From Lanius collurio (lineage: Eukaryota > Chordata > Aves > Passeriformes > Laniidae), in the NCBI GenBank assembly GCA_020086605.1, contig JACBWW010000021.1, positions 1,830,209 through 1,894,208 of the forward strand: a stretch of DNA of 64,000 bases. The letters run 5' to 3'. This document shows positions 24,415 through 39,400 of this stretch, one piece after another (positions within the stretch are counted from its first letter, which is position 1; every line of letters starts with the position of its first letter). Under the pieces are notes generated by a model, which saw nothing but the letters and a program-made list of their open reading frames with translations, ran no database searches and was not told the origin of the DNA. A program made the translations under genes and the position numbers.

Positions 24415-27400
24415 GTAAAGTCTTTCAGCTTTCTATTTTACTGTCACTTGTACCTTAGGGCAGTTATTTATGCAGAAAGATGGCATATTTTAATTATTAC
24501 TATTCAATATCATGCTCAAAGTTGTATATTGTTGCAGTCTGCAGCTGTTTGGAGTTAGTATTCTTATTTCAATTTCTCAGAAAAGGTATTCTGACATATA
24601 CAGGGAAGAGAAAGATTTAGTTGGCATTCTAGACTTCTTGCATGCTCAATATGTTTTGCTTTGTGATCTCTTTATTTCTCATAAAATGAAGCAGAGACTG
24701 GCCCTTTCAGTTAGTGGAGGCATCACACTTTTCCCTCTGCCTGTTTATTTTTAAACCAGAGAAAAAAAAGGCAATCTCTGTAAAGCACCCTGCATACTAG
24801 AGGTCATTCTCTTACATTGAAACAAGACTAGCTTCAGGAGGTTGGCATTCCTCACTCTCTTTTTAGGAGTCAATGTTCATCTATTCAAGCTGATTATAAC
24901 CAATTTTCATTTTTTCAAACTAATTATAACCTACCCAGTGTTATCATAGGGTACCAGAGAAATTGTTGTGAAGTGTTGTGTGAGAGGACTTACTCATATT
25001 CATATTACTCACATTCATAGGACAAAAATCCAGAAGCTTCAACCATAACCCAGAGCTGTTGGTTCATGCAGAGTTCTGTCAGGACAGGCATTTTACCAGG
25101 TTTTTGCATGAGCAGCATAAGGCATGGAATTCAAACTTTTAAGGTCATCTTATTTTGTGCCTATGTCCTCTGAGAAATGCCTATATTCTCTAGCAGATTC
25201 TGCCACCTGAAGGACAGAGGTTCTTGGAGCTTGGTGCTTTCCAGAACTACAGAATTAATAGAGCTTGATGCTTTCCAGGTGCTTTCTGTGACCATACAGA
25301 AGGTTTGAAATTGAAAGGATGTGTGAAAAAGAGAAGTCTTATGAGACATCCTGAAGGGAATTCTGGAGAGTGCCCATCTCAGACTTAGAAACCTAGCAGC
25401 AAGAAATGGCAAGAGCTAGAAGATATGCCTGTCTCAGACATCTTTCCAAATAGATTATCATACCTACAACCATTCACACTTTCCCAGCTCTCAAGTGACA
25501 TGGGAAATGCATTTTTTCCCTGGCTATTGATCAGTCAGACACAGGTACACTGGCTCTAAGAACCTCCTCTGCCATGCACAGGCATGTAACTGTGTTACTC
25601 ATCAATACTCATCCCAACGTGAGCAAAGAGGCAGGAGAGTGTTCACAGACACAGAGCCATTGAATGTTCCCCTCTAGGTGTGAATCCTCCAATTCGACAC
25701 TGTGTGACAGTCTGCCTAACCCTCATTCCATTACCAGGCAAAATAAGGGTAAAAGCAACTTAGCTCACAGTCTGAGGCAGGCAGCTCTCTGTGTTCCTTC
25801 AGACAAAATCCAGAAGGTTCTGCCATCTGGTCATTGCTTCATCTCCTGATTCAAGCTAGATGGAACGAGCATAAAAGTGCCTCAGCCCTACCTTCTGTAG
25901 TTGCTGTGGTTGTGCTCACCATAAAGTCATAACAGCAGAGACCTGCAGATCATCAAGCTGCTCACAGGCTAAGGAATGCTTTGACTTGGCCAAAAACTTG
26001 AAGCTTTCACTTACTTTTGTGTCTAGTGGCATAACTGACCAAAATACTGTAAACACTTTAAAGTGATTGTTTTGAGGTTGCTGTAGATTATAAAAATCAT
26101 AGTTTTGACATCTCATACACATTTTAATGGTCAATAAGAGCATGAACACAGTAGCTATTGTAGTTAAGCCAGTATTTCTTCAAACTCTGCTCAAATGAGG
26201 ATGTTTCTACTGCCAGTCAGTTTCTATCTTTATGCAAGTTTTGCCTACAGAATGACCAAAGGACACAAGCAACCCCCCAAAAACCCAGCAAGAGATAATC
26301 CCCTCCAGAGAGAAGGCAGGAGGAGAAAGGTTTCTCAACCTGAAATCTAAAACATTAATTCTTCTATGAGAGGAACCTGAGGACTTGAGCCAGGATGATC
26401 ACACAGATCTTGCTGTGAAACTTCCAGTGTAAAAGAATGAGGCACAATGGTCCTAACAAACTGAAAACAGAGCGTTTCATGTTCCCAGCACATATCAATA
26501 CAAAAGAGTGCAGTTGGTTTTCATATCCCTACAAATTAATCCCAAACATTTCACACAACATTCTTAGGGAAAGAGCTGCATTTGTGACCACACTTTAGAG
26601 CACAAGAAATGCTGCCAAGAACCATGTATTGAGCATACAGGTGCATGTAATGATAAATATTTGCCTGCATGCATACAGACACTTACAGGCACACCGAGTG
26701 TTTGCAAGATTTGTATTTTAGGACTATTTTCTAAGCAGAAATAAAATTAAATTTGCAGATAGTAAAGATCAGCATTAGCCTGATAACCTAAACTGCTCAG
26801 GTCTGTCAAGACAAGTATCTCTAATTATGCAGCAAGCTCAGTGGTTTTAAGTAGGTTTCAGGACCGTGAAAAAAATTATTAAAAAGAGCATTTAATAAGT
26901 CAAGCCATTTCCAAAAACATGCAGAGATTCTGTCCCAAGTTCAGTTCCTTAAGTAGTGGATGAGTGCTGATCATTTTAGCACTCACTCACCCTCCCTGGG
27001 AGTCTCTGAGTTTTATGGGTTCATGCATCATACTCCCTTCTTGCAAAGTCCATCTATTCATTTCTGTCCATCACTCCTCAGTGTAGCAACTGGCAAGACA
27101 CTAATGTTTTTCAAGCTGCTCAACAAGGCATACAGGGGTTTGCTGTAGTTACACTCCACTTCTATTCCTTAGCTTCCTAACCAGAAAAAAATCCCCAGAA
27201 GGTACCTACAGACAAAGTCTGTGGAGATTCCAATTGAAAAATAAATAAATAAATAAAAGCAGTTTTGCCTCAAGACTTAAGTGATCACAAGAAATTCACC
27301 CCTATGGGCAGGATCACAGGGACAATTACAATTTGAGTGAGAAAGGTTCAGAAAGTGTCAAAAAGTTTGAAAGTGTCTGTTTTGTTCAACAGCCAGGACT

Positions 27401-30400
27401 AGAAAGATAGACAAAAGTATTGCAAAATTCAATACATGCATTTAAGTAGCAATTTTTTCTTTACAGAGTAAGATAAATTTCAAATACTTACAGTAATATC
27501 TCCTTTGTCTTTAAACAGGGTCAAAATGGTCTTATATTGGTAAGTACTAATTCATACATACAAAGTTATGTCTTTCTTCTATACTTTAAGGACAACCTGC
27601 CAAATGTATTCTGGTGAGTACTTACTGGGATCATAATCCTTACCTAGGTTTGAATCGGGTCAATTTTCTTGAAATCTCTTATTTATCCATCAGGTTTTAT
27701 ATCTGAGTGACTGAGAAACGGTTACTGAGTTCTAAATTTCCTTGTGGAATGACAGGAATTTCAGCAGATTAAAGCTGGCCTCTACAACTGCAGAGGGTCC
27801 CTGAAGCCCTCTGTTTATTCACCAGTCATAGGCCAGCAGCACATTCCTGCCTAGTTCTGCAAAGAGCATTCTCTCCCTTCCCACATGAATCTTCTTTTTC
27901 AAGTAGTCAAGAGTTCAGCAAGTCACCTGCATCATGTTACCGGAGACTCAGGTCCCTGAAGATCCCAGCAGTGACAAAATAAATTATCTTTAGGAAAGCA
28001 GTGTTAATTTGTAACTATTCCTTTTAGTCATCTACTAACTCAGAAAGACCTGGTGGCTGCTCTGAAAAAGAATTATCTAGCATTTTTCTTTTACTCGATC
28101 GAATCCTCTAGCCAGGTATTTCCTCATTCAGAGTAGCATTTTACATGCCAAATACCCCCACAGAACTAGGCAGTACAGAGAATCTCAGAAAAAAATGCTT
28201 GTTCTTGAGCTTTTGGTGCTGCTCCAAGACAACACAAAGAGCCTCTGAGACTGAACTTGCTGCTGGGAACTCCTCCCTTTGGCTGTGCTCCAGTTTACCT
28301 GACTTGCTTCACATATGCAGAAGGAAAACCATCAGCTTCATGTCTATCTGCCAGTGTCCCTACATATACCTCACATTCCCAGCAGGGAAAAAGCTTGATG
28401 CAGCTTTAACAAAAGCCTGGGTTTTCCACTTTGACAGCAGCCATCAGATAACTCTAACCCTGCTGGGTAGTAAGGAAAACAAGACTTTTTTTACTACCAT
28501 CAAAGCAGAAGTTTTGCCCTTCTTCCCAGGGAAATCCTTGTTTAAATTAGTTACTTCTCCTTTAGTGGGAATTTAGGTACCAGTATTGATTTCAAAGTGT
28601 ATTATTCTCAGTGCCCAACTTCATCAATTCCTGTTAAGCTCTTCCATACTGCTCTTCTAATTTCTACATTCTAAACGTATGGAGGATACAGAGAAGGCTC
28701 ACAAAACAGGTTATCTTTTTCCTTTAACTACTGATTTCAAAATGTATCTAGAAAAACATATAAAAGCAACTTCAAAAAGTAAAGTTGCAACTGAACTTGT
28801 ACAGAAAAACAAAGGTGGAGCATTGATCCCAACAGAGAAAAACAGCTATTAGAGAGACTGTGCTAAGCCAGGAAAGAGCTCCTCTGTACTCTTCTACTGA
28901 TCCTGGTTCCTCATGGCCTCCTAAACTTTGCACCATTTACCTCTGTCCCTGAAACACTTTGCAGTGCCTCTCACTACAACTGAGTCAATAGGAATGGAAA
29001 GGAAATCAAGCCATTCATTATAGCCACAGTGCAGACTGATGTCATGATGAGGGTCAAGGTACAAGATTAAGGGTAGGGGAGAAATCCAGGTGCTCATTGT
29101 CAGATATTTCTATTTGTTGAGTAGGACAATATGTAAAACTGAACGTTGGCACAGTGTTAGTACCTCAGGCCACAGTGGCAAAGCAAGAGGACACCACGTG
29201 AACAGGCCTTACACATTCACCACAAGCTTTCCAAAGAAATGAGTTTGCTTTGCCTATAATGGAAACCACTACATTGGATACATCAAGTATAAAGGCTAAA
29301 CCTGTTTGCTTCTTCCTTAGTGAAACTGCAGCAATGCTGTTTGTTCTTCCTGTTTTCACTACCTTTGTACACAGCCTAAGAAAAAGGCTCTTGGAGGAAA
29401 CACCACAGAGCAGTGAGGCCTGAGCCCTCAGCCCCCTGTGACACAGGCTTGCTTTGTGTTCTCCAAAGGGCAGCTCCACCCTCTGTAAAAGGGACAAAGC
29501 AGATCAAGGGTATCATAAGGAAAATGTTTTCAACTAAAGAATTAAAAGAGTGGTTCCAATGCCCCACAGCTCAGGACAGCATGTGCAGGCAGCTTTTGGC
29601 AATGCTGCTGTGTGGCTGTGAGGTGCAGGCTGAAGTCTTCTGCCCCAGAAAAAAACGGTAGAAGTGGATGTGAGGCTTCAAGTCTTTGGATTCTGGCTCT
29701 GTTTCTGTAGTGTAAGTGGGCTGGAATGAAATCAGAGAACCAGAATCATCCCTTCAGAGTGGACAAGCAGCTACAATGGAGAAAACTAGCTTTGCAGACA
29801 AGTTTAAGGTAATAGTGCTAACAGAATTATTCATTATTAAAGCATAATGATTACTGCTTTAGCAGTAGTACTACCAACAGAATTATTCATGTACTTTATA
29901 GCATGTGAAGAGACAACTTCATGCTGCAATGCAGACACAAGAACCGTTGCTAACAGACATCAGGCTGCTTTATTTGCAAGCTCTTTTATTCTGCTGTTGT
30001 CAAATACTATAATTCTCTGAAGTGCTGAGAACCTGTGCTTAGACCCCTCTACATCCCATTCAGAAATGCCAGCTTTAGCAAACACACTGGAACATGCCCC
30101 ACGTTTCTCATATAGAACTTGAATGCAGTAACAGCAACAACATACAGCCCTTGGCGATTCCCCTCTCCCAAGCTTCCCTCTGGACACATACTGGCTCTGT
30201 GTGCACAGAATGGTATGACTGATCTCTGAGCAAAATGGAAACCATGTGGTCACCATGGCAGAGAGCCTGGATTCTTAGCCATCACCCTCAGCCCTGGGCA
30301 AACAGCAACTTTACAGCTTCCAGCTAGCTGAAAACAGGGCAAAGTGCTCTGCTTGGCTGCAAAAATACCACAGACATTCCCTGTTACTGATCCAATGCAT

Positions 30401-33400
30401 TTTACTACACTACTTTACTCCTGATCAAGAGAACTTAGACTGTGAGAAGCTGGAGCAACAGGAATATTAATTGGTCATCAGAGCAACAGCCTGTTGGTAC
30501 CACTGGAGTCTCTCAGTGGTGTTTTCTCCTTATTTTAATGGGCCAAGGTATACACCGTGGGAGCAGACACCACTGCTCTTGAAGGAACATGTGTTGTGCA
30601 TTGCCCAGCAGCACCAGTGCTGTGGGGCTGGCTGGAAAGCTCAGAGTTGTCAAAGGCAATGGCACAATGGACATGTGCAGCCTTGGGGCTGAGGGTGTTT
30701 TGCTCAGCTCACTGGGCAGCCAGATTATCCAGAGAATTATTCCTGCTCTATCTACAGACATTTTTTATGAAACAGCCATGAGGGCACACACACTCAGGGC
30801 TATTTTCAATGTGGTAAGGGAACATGGTCCTGCAAACTCGTGTCAAGCAAGGCAGTCCACAAGCTGGATTTGAGCAGTCTGAGTTAGCACCCCCTAGGGC
30901 AGGGAATGTTCTCGGCAGCACTGGAAGCAGCAGCAGCAGGAAGGGTCCTACTTCCACTCATGCCAACAGCTCCCTACCTTAATATGCTCACTCCAACAGC
31001 TGAATTATAGAGTTGAGGGGGTAGAACAGGCACATGCCACAATTAGTGCTCTGCTGACACAGTCGTGGTGGGATCCTCATAGCAGCAAACACTTCTGAAA
31101 TGCCTGGGTCACAAATAAAGGAAATTCGCTTTGAAGATAATTTTGCAGTACTTTTTATGTTAATATCTTTTGGGACTTGCAGGCCAATCTTACATCCACA
31201 TGCTGTTCTTTATTCAGTAGTGATCACACAAAGCCTTTGTTAACACAATGTGATTTCCACTGAATTTATCTGAGTGTACTGGCACAGAAAAAGGAAAATC
31301 CAGTTCACAATCAATCATTCATTTTCAGCAGACCTAGCTGAGAAATGCCTTCCAGCTGTGTGGTTTATCTACCATGGAAATCTCAATTTCACATATGCAA
31401 AACTAAGCTGCAGTGAGCTCAGCTCTTTGAGACAGGAGTTTTGAGGTACAGAAATTAGAAAGACTACGTGACAAAAGACAGAATTTCTATAAAAACTGGG
31501 TTTGTACCAAAAAAGAGGTTTTGTTGGGGTTTTTTAATTGAGCACCAATGAGAAACAAGCAAAACATTCAGCAGCTTACAGGCCTGTGAGTGAAGTTGCA
31601 GATTTATGTCAAGAAAAGGACAACTGCTAGCTAGTAAAGATCAACATACAAAAAGACTGTGATAACTGCATCATTCTACAGAAAAGACAAAAGTTTTTCT
31701 TCTAAACTGGCAATGTAGGTGTGGAAGTTACCATATTCTGTTGTCAACTCTTCCAGACATTCAAGTCACCCAAAAACAGTACTGAAAAAACGATCAGTAC
31801 TTCATGACATGGTTTTCTCTGGCTAGGACTAGACTTCTATTTTATACATCAATCACCTATTTAATTATCAAATTTCCAAAGCTATGATATGTAATATATT
31901 AAAATCTTCTTACAAACTCACTACCTTATCAAACTTTTTAAAATTACTTAAGTCTTTTTACAATAAAGCTTCTCACCAGTTTTCTGACATTGCTGTAATC
32001 TTAGCTCCTTGTAAAGTATTAAATTTCAGTGTCATTGTCTTGCACAGCAAGTTTGAACCTAAGAAACTATCATTTCTTGATATATCCTAATGAATATTTT
32101 CGTGGGAAAATATTTCAGTTTGTATTCCATAGCATGGAATTTATGCTCTTCTGGATGTATTTGTTATTCGCCAAAAATACGTAGAGCATAGGCTTCTATA
32201 ATGTCCATAACATTTATAACGTTTTAAAAATAAATTCAGCAACTTTAAGATAGTATCACAAAGATGTAAGTGGAAAGAAATTTATGTGATTGTCAGTGAA
32301 CTGGAGTCAAAAATTTAAGTTACAGCAACTGCAAGGCCTACTTATACTGAAAAGCACTGATTGAGTCAGAGTATCCACACTGCAAATAAAGTCACCTGCT
32401 AACCTATGTCTTGAAAAATCTTAAAGAGCTTTACCAAGGAAGTGCCAGAACTGATCTTGTTGATTCTGTCACATCCACTAGGTTTAAGTCAGATTCACCT
32501 CCACTGTCCATTTACTTGGCAATTGTCTTTCGTGTAAATAAAGCGAGCCACTAACAGTATCCTCCTGACTGTTAATTTCCTTCAGAAAATATCTGAACTT
32601 GCTTTGCCACTGATGACCTGATCTTCAAAGAAGCCACTGGGAATATTACAGGTTTGGAAAAGAAGCCTTCTAATCAAAGACTCAAGGGACTCAATCTACT
32701 TAGTTTAAGAGAAGTGAGAAACTATATCCTCTATGTTAAAGTACTTCAACTAGGAACAAAAATATGGGAACAGCAGGCTCTCAGTGAAAAGCAAGCTGCC
32801 AAGGAGAATAATTATCCATTAGGCACTAATGAAGTATCTTTTGTCTGCAATGCTTAAAGGAAGAAGAGATGTTTATTCCCTTTTGAAAGAAATAGCCTCA
32901 CCAAAGTAGAAATTGATCCAGGGAAGCCCAGTGTCCTGTGTTACCCAAATGGGTGATCCCTAAGGACCTTCCTGCCTTGGAAAGAATCACAATGAATGTT
33001 CAGAGACAAGGAGGAACACAAGCTGCAAGTACCTCTTCTGGTATTTAAATCCAAATCATCTCATCTTACAACATACAAACAGCTGCTAGGTGTTAATGTG
33101 TAATTAAATCAAAGGCACAATTAAAATTCTCTTGATATTATCTACTCTTTGTAGATCTTACCTCAGGCAAAAGGCTGTGATGAAGAAAAGTTTCACCAGG
33201 GTTTGAGCAAGTCATTGCAAGTAAAATTACCATAACACCTTCCATTTTTGCAAGTTAGCTTTTCACTGTGAGTTATGCAATCCTGTTAGATAGAGCCAGA
33301 CAGTTTGTACAATAAGGAAAAGTCTGTGATATAATCAGACCCATCTCTAGTTCACAACACCTTCAGAAAAAATGATCATACCCTTCATTACCTCAGTTTT

Positions 33401-36400
33401 AATGAGGTCCTTTAAAAAAAAAAAAAAAAAAAAAAAGTCTTAAAAATTCAGAAAAGGCTTCTTTTCCAAATTCTGTGAGAAGGCTGACACACGGGAATTT
33501 CTATCTTAATTGCATAGTAAAGGTTGCACAAACGTGTCTCTGTTAATTCACACAGGTCCTGATGGAGAGAAGGCCTGGTCAAAGAAATACCCATTTTGTG
33601 GAGGAGTATTCCAATCACCAATTGATTTCCACAAAGATATTCTCCAGTATGATTCTAATCTCTTGCCTTTAGAGTTCATAGGCTATGACGTGCCCTCCAC
33701 TGACCAGTTTACATTGATCAACAACGGCCATTCAGGTAAGGGAGCTCATGGACAGCAAGAAATGGTAAAAGGAAGAGTTGCAGGAACTCAGTGGGTTTTT
33801 TACTTCATGAGTGGATTACTTTGATTATCAGATGAAATTAAGCTGCTAATCCCATGAGAAACCCTTCACATCAGCATACGTACATCTACAGAACAGGCTA
33901 GAGAAACCTGGGAATGTACAAAGTACCAGTGGATTCCCAATAAGTCAAACTTTAAATAAAGAAATTTAAAATAAACCCTAGGCATGTCAGAATTAATGCC
34001 CAAGGTTTTCCTCTTACTTTGGTTGTGGTGCTCCAAAACAGAAGCAGACTTTTTAATTCCACTAAAAAGAAATTAATTGATAAAATATGAATAATGGGTC
34101 TCTTACATGTGGGAACTCAACACTTCTGTACAACAAATCATTATGATCACATAGAAGATTTAAAATACTCCAAAATATGCACCACCTCTTTGGGCATCAT
34201 GCAGGAACTCACACATCTTCCAATTTTTATTTAATACCTACTTATCACTTCTTTTGTGTATTTAGCTTACTCATATATTCTAGCAACTTATACATAACCT
34301 ATACAGTTCACTTACTTTTACATAACTCACAACTTATACCTATCCTCACTATCTTATGCTGCTTATACAAGTTACTCTACTTACTCACTTTACTCTATTT
34401 TTACCTAACACAGGACATACACATTTTACTTACTTATGCTTACTTAACACAGCACTTCTACCTAACACAATACTTATACCCTTTACCTTACTTACTCCTT
34501 TTACAATTTATCCATAATACAGTACATGTACATTTTGCAACTGCTGTGCATGAGATTACACATTACTTGATTAGTCCCTCTACTTTGTCCAAGAGCTCCA
34601 CACACAATTTTCAGATTCCTAGTTCTTTTTAGGTTCCTAATTCAGTGCAGCACAGTCCTCTCTATCTATTCCTTGCTGTCTTGGTATTTGGCCTTTCAGC
34701 TTCTCCTTTCCCAATTCTTTTTCAATTTAGCACAGTTTATCTTTCAGTACCTTTCAGTCCTTGATGCTCCAGATCCAGGCAAGCAGAGTCAAGGTGATGG
34801 CAGCAGCAAAACCCATCCAGTGATCAGCAGCCAAGTTAGTCCAGGGAATCCAAACAAGACAGCAAAGAACAGAGAGCAGATACAAGCCTGGCCCACCTCT
34901 CTCTTCTCTTCCTCTTCTCTCCCACTGATCCTTCTGGCTGGGCTCAAAAACCCTCCAGGAGCTGACCTGCTACACCTGAAGGTGGATGGCCAGGGAAGCT
35001 CGTCAGGGTAATTTCAGCCTGGTCTCCCTCTGAGGGCTCCAATAGGAATAACTACAGATGGTTTGGTTGGGGCACACTATCATGGTTCAAAACACCTTAC
35101 AGCACCTACATTCATCAAAGCAGCTCAACTGAATTGTGTGGGGGCATGGGGAAGAGGAAAAAAATAAAGGAGCCCCATTCTGTTCTTTTGACTTGAGATA
35201 GAAACCTTTTTAGTGTAAGTTAAGATAGACAGTGATAGGTAGGGATAGGTAAGAAGACAGAAGAATAGTTAGAAACAGTGTAGAAACAGGCCCTCCCCAC
35301 AGTAGCACTAAATCAGTGTCACTATAGAAGGTAAATGCAGAGATGCATTCTACTTTAGAAACCTCACTTAGATACAAATTAATTGCTCTGAGTAACAAAA
35401 AACTAGCCTCTGTTGGAGTGATCGTTGTACCATCTGCTGCTACCTTCTCTTTCAGCTAGAGGAAATTAGTAGGATGCTGAGTATTGTGCTGTCAGTCATT
35501 CCTATATATAATTAATGTTCTTCACCAGCCAGCTCATCCAGACACAATTACCTACTTCAGCTAGACTGAAAACAGTAGAGCTCAAAAAAACCCTTTTTAG
35601 TAGGACCCTAAAAATACATAGGGTCACAGCTACTTCCCTGTGGTTTTGAGCCTTGTTTCCCCAGGACAGTCCAGAAACAAAATGTATTCACTCTGGAAAA
35701 TAACACAGATAAACTGCAAAGCACTCGATCTGTTCTTGCCATAAGCCATTGCTTTATGAAGTACCAAATGCTCCAAGTGAACAACTGAGAAGTTCCTGCA
35801 GTTGGTCATACTGCCAAAAAACCCCCAACGAGCCAGCCTGCCTTCCCCACTGGAGAGAGATACTGAGCTGAAGGGAGGGCAATGCATACAAAGGTCTCCC
35901 TCCAGCACACCAAGAGAGGAAATGCTAGTTGTTAAAGCCTGGGATTATCTTGCTGCTCGACATCAGTTTGGAGAGCAGCAAGGAAAGGGGGAGTTTATTT
36001 GGTTTTGTCATGTGCTCCTAAAAGAAGACTAAGAGGCAAGCAGAGCTCAGTATAACAGGAGATATAAATTACCATGATAAATATTAATTTATTAAGCCAT
36101 TCTCAACCACTATAAAGGAACTGAAAGAGGTACGTGAGCCTAAATTTTCTTTGACATATCAATAATTGTCTTTTCGTCTGAGATAAATTCACATTCTTCA
36201 GGGAGAAGAAAGATTTTCACTAGCAACAATTGTCACATTCAATTCATGTATTTAAGAAAATAGAAATGGGTATGTTCTAGATGTTCTAAATCTTGATCTA
36301 CTAAGAAAGGCTTCAAGAGAACTGAAGTGTTTATCTCCTAACAGACTGAAATGGATTTGAGTTAAGAATCTATTTTTTTCATGCTCCATATATAATATAG

Positions 36401-39400
36401 AGTATTTTTATTTGCCCTGTTCTTGAGAGCTGTGGTATCATTTGTTCCTATCTGGTTTTGATCTGCTTACAGTGAAAATGTATCTGTCACCGACTATGTG
36501 CATCAGAAACCTCCCGTTTGAATACACTGCATCTCAGCTTCACCTGCACTGGGGAAACCGCAACAAGTCCGAAGGCTCCGAGCACACCGTCAGTGGGAAG
36601 CATTTTGCAGCAGAGGTAAGGCCAGCTCAGATCAGGGAAAGAAGCAAAGAAGGTTGGGCAGGTGCCATTGTTTCAAAGTGGGACTTGTGTCTTGGGTAAA
36701 TGGCTGCACTGTCGTAATGCGAGGTTCTAAGCCCAGTATTTATGATCTGGGTATATACTAAAAAAATGGGTTGTGCACCACAAAAATGATGGACTTGGAC
36801 GTGCTAAGTCAGGGAGCTGGAATTTAGATTCTGAACTCAGAACTGGCACCAGGTCACTTGAGGTAACTTTTAGCTGCATGACACTGCTGCTCTGTTTACC
36901 TTTACTCACCTTCTTCTACCCAGTGATGAACTATTTATCTTTTCTAATTTCTAAATTATGGATTTGGGAATACAATTTGATAAGCAGTACTAATCAGATA
37001 TTTACTTCAAAATTATTAAAAAAAGAAACTAGTAAGAATAATTTGCTTGCATAACAGCACTTTAGGAATCCATTTCTTCTCTAGTTACATTTAACACTTG
37101 GGTTTGTGTTCCAAATATTGCAGTGCTAAGGTGTTATTTTTTCCAAAAAATGTATTAGTAGTCCAGTCAAGATGCTTTGAAGCTGAAGTCATGGATCCTC
37201 TTTCTCCCCTCATCGTGGGGGATGTGGGCTGTAACTCAGCTACAGCAGAGCTGGGAGTCCCAGGACCTTCTGCCTTCCTGTAAAAAGATCCTACCACTGC
37301 ACCCAGAAATCACTGAAGGACCCTCCTGCCTTGGCTTATCCTGAGGTGGCTGCACTGGTGCTTTTTAGCTGTGAAACATAAATGTGAGCATGACTCAGGT
37401 GCTATTGTAACAAACTATCTCCTCCATTGTAGCTGCATATTGTACATTACAACTCTGAGAAATACCCAGATATAACAGCAGCAATGGACAAAGCAGATGG
37501 GCTGGCAGTTTTGGCTGTTCTCCTTGAGGTAGGATACAGGATCTTTTTTTTCTGTTTGTTTAGAATATGCTTTCAGTCATTCAGGTATGACAGATCTTTA
37601 ATGTACAAGATTACCTACATTATTTAACAATACAGTGGCTGAATAAAGGTTCTTCCTATTCTCTTTTACAAAAAAAAAAAAAAAAAAAAAAGTCAGATTC
37701 TACCAGCACATCCCAAACCAGGAGGAAATATTAAGAAAAGAGGAATTCTGAGTATTTCCTCATGTTTTTTAGTAAATTAACTTCAGCTACGTAAAAACCA
37801 TCCTTGCATTCATTTACAAACTAATGACTGGTAGCTTTTATCAACCAAGAGGCAATAGTGAATTTCAAGCTCATTTATTCAAAGCTGCCTACTGTAGCAT
37901 GAAGCAGTTTGAACACAGCAGAGAGGCACAACCCTGCCTTTGACCACTACATGTAATTAGTATTTAACCACAGTCATCTCCTTGCTAACTTCCCAGATTC
38001 TTTGAATCACAGATTACAGTAAATGAGTACATTCAGTGACATTTTAAGATGACAGAAGGATGCCTTTCCAATTTTCCTCTCTAAAGCCACACATATGAAG
38101 ATAATAACGATCTTAAACAAACAAACAAAAAAAAATAGTAGCTTATATAACTCTCCTTTTTCTTGAGGATTAAAACTCCTCAATAAGACAACTGTAAAGA
38201 CAGTTTTTACATGTGAGGATTTTCTGCAGCATAACAAACCAAAACCACAAGTTTCCACATTTCCATCAAAAAAGTAAAATGTTCTAGTTAGCAAACAAAG
38301 CTCTCACTAATATTACCCAAGCTCACTTCCTAGTGAAGTGATTCTGACAGTAATTTTGTGTTAAATTTCAGTTCATTTGGAAGTTGTAGCTGTGAAAAGT
38401 GTCAGAGTATTGTATATCATGCTAGGGAATAATATTGGGATGCTGGTTATTTCTAAGAAATGGTGTTTGAAAATTAAATTAGTGAACAATGGAGATTAGG
38501 TCTTGGAAATGCTTTCAGACAGCTGGTGGCTATTACAGTTGATGTAAGGACACAAGTTTACTATGTCTGGTTGTCAGAGGAGTTGCTCAGCACCAGCTCT
38601 GAAGAATTAATTAAAAAGATATTGATTACTAGACAGAAAAGGTGCTGGTGGCAGTTGAAAAACATATTCTTGTGTGAGAGTTGAGTTATAGCCTTTGCCA
38701 AATAGTTAAGTTGTAGCCCTGTAGCACCCAACAGTGTCATTCTTTACCTCCCTGGACCTTGGGGAGCAGCAGATTAAAAAACGTTTGTGGGTGGAAAAAT
38801 GTGGCTTTGACTGGAAAGCAGGAGATGATCTGAGAAGCCTGGCAGCTGAGAACTTCTGCCTGCAATGCTGTCAGAGGAAAGGGTTTCTCTTCACTTGCAC
38901 AGCACTCTGAGCAGGCAAGGGCAATAGGGTCTTTCACATGCACACAAAAGGTCTGCACTGCAGTTGTAAAGGCAGCATTATGATACAGCAGCTCTAACAG
39001 CCCTGGAGCAGGAGCATAATCATGGCTCTGAGGACAGAGGGAATGTTTGAGTTATAAAATACTTATGCCACATGAATATCTGGACACTGGAGGCACTTAA
39101 GACAGGCTAGAAGCACAGACTCATATTCAGACTGGTGATTTGCACAGCTGTTGATAACATGATCATTGCAGATTGGACCCTTCAACCCATCCTATGAAAA
39201 GATCTTCAGACACTTCCGGAATGTGAAATACAAGGGTGAGTGGCTAAATCAGATTGAGAATGGCTGAGAGTATCAGATGTTACCCTGAGAGGGACCGAAC
39301 TGGCTGCAGACACAGTCCAGCCATCCCAGGCATACCTGTCACAAACTGTGAAAGGCTTCCAAATGCAGGGCTTTTCTGGGAAGAACGTACAGCCAGGAGG

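Larger units (their letters stand above)
33736..36472 (+). other. CA12: CA12 intron 3
   Basis: Canonical intron of 2.7 kb. It contains the TTAC-rich degenerate repeat and the adjacent repeat-like block, annotated separately. Confidence 0.85.

Noticed and set aside
29413..30873. Several 70-98-codon frames in the GC-richer part of CA12 intron 2
   Set aside because: Overlapping frames on both strands, no recognised domain and no supporting splice sites.
34177..34632. 151-codon plus-strand open frame in CA12 intron 3
   Set aside because: It follows the G-poor TTAC-rich repeat tract and encodes a Leu/Tyr/Thr/His low-complexity peptide, with no exon signals.
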